A stretch of DNA of 64,000 nucleotides, from contig CAJNDS010000018.1 of assembly GCA_905221605.1 (NCBI GenBank), positions 116,001 through 180,000 of the forward strand, read 5' to 3'. The notes beneath the pieces are model-generated. The model saw nothing but the letters and a program-made list of their open reading frames with translations, did not search any database and had not been told where the DNA came from. Made by a program: the position numbers and the translations under genes. Origin of the DNA: Symbiodinium natans. Taxonomy: Eukaryota; Sar; Dinophyceae; Suessiales; Symbiodiniaceae. Within the stretch, counting starts at the first letter, position 1. Every line of letters starts with the position of its first letter. This document shows, piece after piece, positions 29,954-39,300 of this stretch.

Positions 29954-30840
29954 TAAGGTTTAGAGGGGTTTACAGGGCTTTATCAGATTTATGAGGTTTT
30001 ACAGGGTTTGTAGGGTTTATAGGGCTTTGCAAGACTTAATAGGGTTTATAGGGTTTATCGCAATTATAGAGTTTGCAGGGATACGGTTTGTAGGGGTATA
30101 CAGGATATGTAGAGGGTATACATGGTTTACAGGGTTTGTAGGGGGGCTCAGGGTTCTGGACTCTTTGTTGCGCATCTGCATATCCTCGAAGTATAATTCG
30201 TACCCCCCCCCCCCCTCCCCCAAATAAGCTTTGGATAAACCCTAAGCCCTGCACCCTAAACCCGAAGAGATTGGGAATTTCAAGCTATAAGCCCAAAACC
30301 CTAAGACCCAAGCCCTGCAAACCCTCATTTAGAACAGCCCTAAACCCTAAACCCTAAACCCTAAACCCCAAACCCCAAACCCTAAACCCTAAACCCTAAC
30401 CCCTAAGCCCGAAGCCCTAAACCCTAAACCCTAAACCCCAAACCTCAAACCCCAAACCCTAAGCCCTAAACCCTATCACCCTTCTTCAGATTTAGGTTAA
30501 GTTGGACTCAGAGTCCAACTCCTAAATCACCACACAGCACTCAAACCCCCGAGCTCAAACCCGAATGCTGAACCACAAAACTCGAAAACCCTTTAGGGTT
30601 TAGGTTTTAGGGTTTAGGGTTTGAGGGTTTGAGGGTTTAGGGTTTAGGGTTGAGGGTTGGGGTTTGGGGTTTCGTGTTTAGGGTTTAGCTTCCGAAGCAG
30701 CTACGCCACCAAGGTGCGTTGCCCTCAACTCCTTGCACCTCCCAAGCCCAAGCCTCTCACAACCTCCTTGCCCTTTAATCCCCTAAACCTTACAAACCTC
30801 TAAACCCCCCAATCAGCCGCAAGTCCCTAGGCCTCTCGAG
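29954..30840. repeat. Degenerate telomere-like repeats
   Basis: GGGTTTATAG/GGGTTTGTAGG variants at 29960-30140, a C tract at 30203-30217, CCCTAAA units at 30340-30475, TTTAGGG at 30595-30690. No supported gene. Confidence 0.7.
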
Positions 30841-31160
30841 TTTTAAGGAATGTATTGGGGGGACATAGATAGAGAATAGAATAGAAGGAGGAAAGACATG
30901 ATGTGATAGAAGAGAAAACAAGGAGAGAAATACAAGAGAATAGAAAGTGGAAAAGAAATAAGATAGAAAGATGTAAGAGAGATCGTGGAAGAGAGAAAGG
31001 AGTTTTCGTCATTTCGAAATGAATTTTCATAGAGACATGAGAGAACACACAAAAGAAAATCCATAAGAACGACGAAAGAAAAGAGAAGAGATAAGAGAGA
31101 GGATAGGAAATAAAAGCAAAGAGTATGTGTGGAGAGGGTTGTGGGGGATTTGTCGTTTTT
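30841..31160. other. GA-rich, AT-rich spacer
   Basis: Purine-rich + strand (AGAGAA, GAAAGA) over 300 bp, complementary to T/C-rich frames on the minus strand. It marks the start of a telomere-repeat-poor zone. No gene supported. Confidence 0.5.
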
Positions 31161-31196
31161 GATATAAATGGCTATTTGTGCGATTGAACATCTTTT

Positions 31197-31390
31197 GTGA
31201 GAACCTTTTGTAGCATTTTGCCCAAGCAGTTCGCAAGCCTTCTGCTTCTTTGCACGCTGCAACTTTGCAACGCGCGGGTCTCGGTTCGTACAGGTGTCTC
31301 TGCGCCACAGCCCCCTGCCTGGCGGCCGCTGCAACAGCGGCAGCATTGGCATCGCCTGGTAAAGTCCATTGTGCCATACCGACCAGTATT
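31197..31390 (+). CDS. Low-confidence open frame with hydrophobic N-terminal stretch
   Basis: The frame has FASLLLLCTLQLCNA near its start, resembling a secretion signal, and ends in TTTAGGG repeat. The minus strand is also open here, so strand choice is uncertain. Confidence 0.2.
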
Positions 31391-31660
31391 TAGGGTTTAG
31401 GGTTTAGGCTTAGGGTTTAGGGTTTGAGGGTTTAGGGTAGTTTTTGGGTGTTAAGTATTAAGTTTCAAGCTTTAGGCTTAGGGTTTTAGGCTTTAGAGGT
31501 GTAGGGTTTAGGTTTAGTTTAGGGTTTAGTTTTGGGTTTCGGGTTTAGGGTCTAAGGTTTAGGGTTTAGGGTTGAGGGTTTAGGGTTTAGGGTTTAGGCT
31601 TTAGGCTTTAGGCTTCAGGCTTTAGGCTTGGGCTTGGGTTGTGTAGGGTTTGATTAGGCG
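31391..31660. repeat. Degenerate TTTAGGG repeats
   Basis: TTTAGGG, TTTAGGC and TTAGTTTAGGG variants, all in one orientation. Confidence 0.8.
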
Positions 31661-31669
31661 GCGACGACG

Positions 31670-32193
31670 ATGGCCCGTGGTATCCTGCTGCTTTTGGAGT
31701 CGGTCCGCCCGCTCTCGGAGCGTGAGTGCGTTTCATAGATGACAGACTCATGACTCACCACCCTGATGGCTCAAATAGCGTCATGGGCCTCAAAGCCGCC
31801 TATAGCCTATAGGTGCCGGCAGAACTGGGCGGCCTGATCCTCAATCTGAAGGTGCGATTATCAATTATCACGTATCAGTTATCTGGGGTTCATGTAAACT
31901 GTATGTAATTTGTAAATCGAAAATTTTAAAACCAGGCCCGGGAGACACATCGACGGTGACTGCCAGCACTGGCCGAAGGCCGTGCAGCAACTGCCGCTGC
32001 CCCTCCCTCCCATGCCACGCCGGCCGTGGACGAGGGCGAGGGGGGGGGATCCCGAGATGATGTGCGTGATGACGTGGACGAGGGCGAGGGTGAGGGATCC
32101 CAAGATGATGTGGGTGATGATCGCCCACACGAGGTCCTCGCCCGCCGAATCGTTTTTGACCTGCTGCTACTGCGCGTGACCGTGGAGTTGCAG
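31670..32193 (+). CDS. Small multi-exon gene candidate, acidic protein
   Basis: Exon 1 (31670-31721) reads MARGILLLLESVRPLSE plus C and ends at a GTGAGT donor. Exon 2 (31823-31851) starts after GGCAG and joins in phase: QLGGLILNLK, then a GTGCG donor. A third open stretch (31960-32193) is Ala/Pro-rich, then strongly acidic (VDEGEG and RDDV repeats), and ends VFDLLLLRVTVELQ at a CAG|GTGAGC donor. Its exact 5' edge is not resolved because no acceptor gives the right phase. No family recognised. Confidence 0.35.
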
Positions 32194-32934
32194 GTGAGCA
32201 GTCGGTTGCTCTGGCGCTGTGAGCGGAGCGTGTGCTGAAGAATAGAAGGACATGTGACATGTAGCGTGCAGTTCGGTATTTCCGCACCTGCAATGCCAGC
32301 TGAGCTCTGTTGGGTAACAGTGAACATGCAGCGCGCAGCATGCGTTCAGAATACATTCATATCTGAGGCTAACGAGAACTCTGTCTCTGATCTTGGAAAA
32401 GTTATTCTAATCGATATCTCCTAGAGGAAGGCTTTTCAGAAGAGATTTGTAAGTACATGTTGGTGTCAGAAAAATTCAGAAATGATATTAAACAGTATTT
32501 TGCCAATGAATACGATTGATTTCCGAAACAAAAACTGGTCTCTAGGGCTAGGGTGAGTGAGAAGGTAGGCGTGGGCGCGCGTGGTTAGGGGTACCAATTG
32601 CTGGCCTGCTTGCGGGCCGGTGTGCTTTTCCTTAGTACTCTTGGTGTTGGGGTGTTTCTTTTGGAAGGTGCTTGGGGGTGCTTCGGGGTGTGCCTTTTTT
32701 AGCACCCTCGATTTGCGCTTGACCCCGAGAGTTGTTGGGTGTTGGGGAGATGAGAAGAGAAGAGATGAGAGGAGAAGAGAAAAAAAGACAAGACAAAGCA
32801 AGAGTAGAGGAGAAACGACAACCCTAAAAATAGAGTTGTGAGCCATGAGCCCATAGGCGGGTGTATAGGGACTACACAAGGTGAATCTAGGGACGATATA
32901 AGACATAAGATAATCTAGGGACTATATAAGGTAC
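32194..32934. other. Spacer before retrotransposon
   Basis: AT-rich unique sequence, then a GA-rich stretch at 32745-32815 and ACTATATAAGG at 32921-32931 beside the insertion site. No supported gene; no telomere-like arrays. Confidence 0.4.
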
Positions 32935-33361
32935 TGTTGATGGCTCAAACAGGTCCCCAGCGAAGAGCACCCCTTCGATGTGGACTGAGTCCTCCTCCGA
33001 AATCTCGAACCTTGTATTCTTTGCCGAAGAAAACCTCCGAAACTCCAATCGCCCAAAGTCTCCCAGACTGCACAGCGCAGAGCGGCCTATGGCTTTTCTC
33101 TCAGCTAGCGAACACGCTCGGACTCAGAAGAGAAGAAAGAACAAAAGCAAGCTGACAAGTGCTATACAAAGCCAGACTTACAAATCTTTCTTGAAAGCTA
33201 TGTGTTTGCGGTGCATGCAGCCCCTTCCAAGCACATCCCTACTGAGTGCTTCAAGCATGTTCGGGTTATGTACTCGTGCTGCATGCCTTTGAACCACAAG
33301 TCGGAAAAGAAGAAGCGAAGCACCTGGGCAAAGGGCTCGTGGAGGGTCTGGACATTCAACA
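32935..33361 (-). mobile_element. 3' LTR of Ty1/copia element
   Basis: 427 bp beginning TGTTGATGG and ending CATTCAACA, so the ends form the TGTTGA/TCAACA inverted pair. By eye it differs from the other LTR at a single base (CAGCTAGCG here, CAGCAAGCG there), implying very recent insertion. GGTAC lies just outside at 32930-32934. Confidence 0.95.
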
Positions 33362-33370
33362 CTCCTCCTT
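33362..33370 (-). promoter_or_regulatory. Polypurine tract
   Basis: AAGGAGGAG in element orientation, directly adjoining the 3' LTR; the expected site for plus-strand priming. Confidence 0.8.
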
Positions 33371-33397
33371 GAAAAAGCCGCCAGGCGCCTTTCACTA

Positions 33398-36300
33398 CTA
33401 CCCATTTCGTGTCTTCCTCCCGAGACAATGCCTACAAGGAGTCTTCGCAGTAACACCCAAGGGTTGATGGAGGCCGGCACGACAATGGATATCATCATGG
33501 ATAGTCTTCCCTTTGGGAGTCATGTATGCATGCTCGTCAACCCCAAAGACAAGGACGGGCTCAGTTTGAACCGCAACCGAAACCCCCCTAACACCCCTCT
33601 CAACCCCGGCATGGCGCACAGGCGAGGTACCCTCGGCAGGGCGGGCAGGCGTTGGAGGAAGTGGATGAGGCGGTGGAGGTCGTGGAACAGGAGCGCGAAG
33701 CCATGGATTATCCCCAGATGCACAGGCAGAGCCCTGAGGTGAATCACACGGCGGCGGGGGCGGAGGCGTTTGTTTTCGCCTGTGTCTCCTCCTTGCTTGC
33801 ATCTCGATGCTTGTGGTGGATGATGTGTCAGGGGATGGCAATTCCCTTTCAAGGGCTTGAGCCACAGCTCGCTGCAGCTTCTCTTCCCGGCGGGAAAGGG
33901 CCTTGACTACGGGCCTGGTCTCAACCCTACGGTAAACTCCCCTACCTACACCCTTTAGGCATTCCCAAACCCCAAGTGCAGCTATCACTACAACCACTAG
34001 TGCAACATACAGCCATGTGTCATCCGAGACCCCGGGCGGATCCTCATGCACAAGTGGTGGTGGAGGCGGAGGTGCTTGGCCTTCATGCTGCTCTTGACCG
34101 TAAATCACCCCAGCATACGACATCAGCAATGCCACCCATGCTGCTAAACCTTGCGAACACCCAGAACCCTGGAGGCATTGCACACTGGCGGTTGGCTCCT
34201 CACTCTCCCTTGTCAAGCCTATCAGTATGCTCAGGTCTCTCAGGCGAGCACTCGAAAGAGCCTTAGTGAGGATATCGGCACACTGAATGTCCCCCGGACA
34301 GTGGGATAGGGACATCCCCTGCTCGACAAGTTGGCGCAAGGCAGCTGCGCGTACCTTAAGGTGTCTTGTCCTCTGGCTGGACGACCCCTCCGCTAGGGCA
34401 ATAGCGGCGGTAGAGTCACAACGGAGGTGAAGTGGCGACATGTCATTGGTGACATCCTGAAGTGAGGCAAGGAAGGATTGGCCCAAGATAGCCCCTTCGC
34501 TTAGGGTCTGGAGTTCCGCTTCCGCCGTGGAGACGGAGATTAGGGGCAACTTGGTGGCTTTCCAAAACACCGTGGCTCCCCTGTACTTAATTAGTACCCC
34601 ACCGAAGCTGTGAGCTCCTTCCGGAGCGAAGCTTGCATCAGTGAAAACCTGAACACCTCCATGGGGATCGGAAACCCTAAGTTCCAACCGGACATTCTTC
34701 GTGGCTGCGAGGAACTTGAGGAGGCGCTGGCCTATTTCGCAAACTCTTTCCGGACATTTCGAGGTGTTGCAGCACATGGTGTGCACCAGGTAGGAAATAT
34801 CTGGCCTGCTGCGTTGACTGATCCATAGCAATTCTCCTGTGATTTTCTGCGCACGCTTCAGGGCATCAGCGCCTGCAGGTTCGTTTGGAAAATCATGGAG
34901 GAGTTCCTTCGGGCATGCAACCAAGCTAGGGTGACCAGAAAACCCATGCGCATGCAACACTTCCTCGATGTAGGCAGTCTGCTCCAGGGAGAAGCCCGGC
35001 TCCTTGCCGGGGGCCTTGGGAAGTGGTCGTATGTTCACCCCAAGGAACTTTAGGGGCTCCTCCTCAGTTGCCTGCTTAAGCGGATCCAGTTCCCAACCCA
35101 AGGATGTCCTGATGTAGTCGTAGATGGCTCGAGCTCTTGACTCAGTCGTGAGAAAGAGCACGTCGTCGACGTAGAGGATCATCAGACCCAGCGTCTCACC
35201 CCCCACCCCTTTGATGCGAAGGATGTTAGCATCGACCTGGCCCTGTTCCAGGGTTAGGAGCTCCCCTGTGGTCGGATCCACTGTCTTGACCCCCTTCAAA
35301 GCCTGGTCGCGGTATTCGGACCACCATCGTGGACTCTCCCTTAATCCGTATATTGCTTTACGGATAACCCAGTACTCGCCCTCCTCGGCGAGGGCGAGGT
35401 CCCTCAGGATTTGCGGAGGCCTCAAGATGTATTTTCGTCCCTTCGCCTGTGATCCTAAAGGTGCAAGGAGGAACGCTGTGGCCACATCGGTGCCATAGGC
35501 ACCCCACTGGTTGTGGGATGCCTCGACGAGCGCGGCCCGCAGTCCTTCGACTGCCACGCCCGACGCGTAAAGGTCGTCGGCGTCCGTAAAGCCGGATTCA
35601 TTTCCGCAAGCGACAAGCCGAGCCTTTCGACGGTAGGGTTCGTCCTGTTTTCCCGGCTTCACCGTACATACTCCCTTGGCGTGGAGCACAGTGCTTTCAG
35701 GATCATTAAGCAACTCAGCTGCCCTTTTCCCGGAAACCCTTTCTATCGCACCCTTGCCAACAAGTGACTCAAGTTCCTTCTTGAAAGCCTGAAACCAATG
35801 GTGCTTATGGCGCCGCACCTCGGCAGGCGCCACGGTGTGAGTGGTTTCGAGAGGCCTTCCTTGCAGAGCTTCCAGCCTGCCCTCCATGTCATGGGTGTAA
35901 AGCTCGGCCTTGCAAGCCTGGACCTCGGAGACATGTGGCACCTGGTCTACCTCTTTAGGAAACTGAACACCTTGCTGAAGGATGATGTAGGCAGGCGAAA
36001 GCAAGGCAGCTGGGATCCGGCTCGAACATGAGGAATGCGCATTGGCCAGAGGGGGTTCTTCAAGGTCTTCGTGGTCATGCAGGGCCATTCGGATCACCGG
36101 AGTCTCAAGCGTTGACTCCTCCTGGGCTTCCTCATCAGGGTGACGGTCTGAAAGGCCCAGGACATCACAGCGGTGTCTGGCGAAGGTTCTCAGGGCCAGG
36201 CGAGCGACGATGGGATGCAACCCATTCCGATTCCAAAAGTACCCCCGAACCATATCATCGAACGTGTTGTTGGCATATTCGATGTCACTAGGTCGCGCCA

Positions 36301-39300
36301 CCAAATCCGCCTCGGAACCAAGCTCCTCAGCAAGTCGCAGAACCTCAAGCGGAATTGGGGTCCACTGCTGGATCTCATCGAATGCCTCTTGGGCCGGTGC
36401 TTCGATGATAGCTGGTGTCACCCGAGGATCTGGTCGTCCTTCTGGCGGTTCGGACGACCCGGCCGTGGCATCATCAGAAACATTGGAAGCTCGTTCCTCC
36501 GCTGCTCTCTGATGCCTTCTTTGCCGGATCTCCTGGATGAAGGTAGGTCGTGAACCATTTCCTCCAATGGCTCGTACCCCAGCCTGAGCCGGGGTCGCAG
36601 GTGTTGGACCACTAGGACGTGCATCAGTGGTGGGCCCTTGCTCAAGATTCCGCAGAACCAACTCACGGAAAAGTCTGGTTTCCACGAGAGACCAGCCTTC
36701 CTCCAGCAAGTCTTCTGGGTACACATAAAGCATGTCCCTTGCAACCTCAACTCCCAAGGCCTCTAACCCCTCTACTCGGTGTTGGAGGTTTAGGGTAACC
36801 AGGGCCCTAACTAAGTCGGGGTCATTGATGGCACCAAGCCTGTCAGGTAGCTCGATGCCCTCTTCAGGAGTTGAGCCAAGCGAGGACACTTGAATCGAGG
36901 CTTGGGTGGAACCTGTTCCCGATATGCCAGAGGTAGCGGCACTGTCGCCTTGCAGGTCGGAAGCAAGTTCTCCCGAGCTCGAGGATGTCCCTCCTCCTTG
37001 GATCATTGCAATCCTCACCGGTGAGGGCACAGGGAACCCAAAACCTCTAAGGGCATCAGAAAGGTCACGGTCCCATCCCAGTGGTGTGAAACCCGCAATG
37101 ACCCAATCTGAACTTGCAGGCACGGCATGCCAGTTTCTGGCATTGAAGGTGACAGCCCCTTCCAGAAACTGAACCTCCCTCCCGGCTAAAACCCTTTCGG
37201 AAGTAACCTTGACCTCGCTTTCCTCTTGCTTTCCTCCTCCAAAGACCGGGTTAGAGTCTTGAGTACTCTCAACCCACAAGGTAGGGCACTTCACATGGAC
37301 GGCATGGTTCCAAGACCCAATCTCGTTTTGAAGGTCACGATGAGGAGAGACCTCTCGCGCGCGGAACACAGCAAGGGCAACCCATGTGGGAGGAGTTCCG
37401 GACGGATGCTCACAGTCTCCGAGAGAGTGTTGCAGAAAGGCATTGAGGTATCGGGTAAGCTCGGGCCTCTCCCCTGTCGCCAAGGTAATTCCCTTGTTGA
37501 TGGACCCCCTAGCATAAGCCCCAAAGGTGCAACCCGAAGCAACGCCCCGAATCCTTTGATGGCTGGCGGAGGGACGAATGTTGAGGGCCTCATTCAGGAG
37601 GGTAGCGACTTCACCAGGAGAGAAGGACAAGGCTTCTCGCAGGCTTCTCGCTTTCTCTTCTAAGGGCTGGACAACCGTGATGCGTTTAGCCATCTTGGTC
37701 TTGCCAGTAATCTTCCTTCTAGGCGCAGGGACAGGAGGCTCCGCTGGATCTGTGCTAAGGTGAAGTGGGTCAGGGCGAACTCTAAGGCCTTCTGCAAAGG
37801 GACTTGGTTGGTCGACCTCAGGTGGCTCTTCGGTTCCTATCCTTCCACCCGGAGACTTACCTACAACCCGATGTGCAGGCTCTTCTAACCCCTTACTATC
37901 AGGGAGCGGCAGCGGCTCGACCTCAGGCGGCTCTTCAACCCCTATCCTTACACCCGGAGACTTACCTACAACCCGAGGTGGTTGGCTCTTAGTTCCATCG
38001 AGACGAGGAATCTCTTCCGGGCTTAGTGGTGCAGGCGGCGGCTCTTCAACCCCCAACCTAACACCCGGAGTCTTTCCTACAACCCGACGTACTGGTGGTT
38101 GGTATCGTTCTTCGGAAGGCTCTGTTGGCACGACATATGAAGGAATGTCGTCTTGCTTGGACTCGGACCCAAAGTCGGCAGCAACGCCAGGCATATCCAG
38201 GACTTCTTTCTCGGGATCGACTGGGTTTGCCCGGATGTTCCGGACCGTCACAAGTTTCCCCTCATCATTCAAGACAACATGCCCATCGGTAACGATGTTG
38301 GACGGTGACAGGTATCGCCCCTGGGACCAGGGATTCCAGGGCTTCAGGTTGCCAGGAAGGACAGGCCTCTTAAACAGCACTCGTTGCCCGAAGTAGGCCG
38401 GAGGTGATGTTCCCAGTACTCGGTGTTGATGCAAGGAAGCAGCATACTGCATCGCCGAGGGCCAATGGATGACAGGGAGATCTGCACTGCTCAGGAGCGT
38501 GCGCGCCCTCTGTTTACTCCATCCCACGATCCTCTCGGCGAGTCCGTTCCCCTTATGGTCGTGAGGCTCGGACATACTCACACGGATGGAGCGCTTAGAA
38601 CACCATTCCTTCAACCCTTCGGAGAGGAATTCTCTTCCTTGGTCGGTGTGCAAAGAACGAACGGGTAGACCGATGCGCTCTATTTCGGAGATGATGGAGT
38701 GGATGGCAGGCAGGATGGCCGTGAAGTGTTTCGAGGGAATCGGGCGGACAAAACGAAGGACGGTTTGAGGTACAGGGCTTTCCAGCTGTTTGACAGTCGT
38801 TCGCAAGGCCTCTTCATCCCACAGACCCCCTTCCTCCTCCTCTTCAACTTCCACGGTCACGGTATCCAAGGTGGATGATATCTCAGGCGCCCCTTCCTCC
38901 TCCTCTGGCCAGGAGAAAACGTCTTGGACTTCCTCCTCCAGACGGTGGTCCTCCTCGGCAGGACTGACATCATGCTCAGGAATTGGAGGGATTCCTCGAA
39001 GGTCCTTGCCCTCCTTGGCCATTTGATCAAGCAGATCCTTGGCGAAGAGATCCTCGATGGATTTCCTGGCGCCGATCCAGCCTCCCTTTTCCAAAAGCTC
39101 CGACGGTGCCCTGTAGGCCGCCACCAAGGCATATCTGTGTCGAGGTCGGGAAGCGATACAATCTTCCGAGAGCCCCTTCTCGGGCAACGGACCGAGAAGG
39201 TCACAAGACAAGGCAAAAGATGCCGGGGCCTTAACCTTCCGATGTTGGAGGCCAACCCCGCTCCCGAGGATGCACGCCTTGCAGTCGCGGCGATAGGGGA

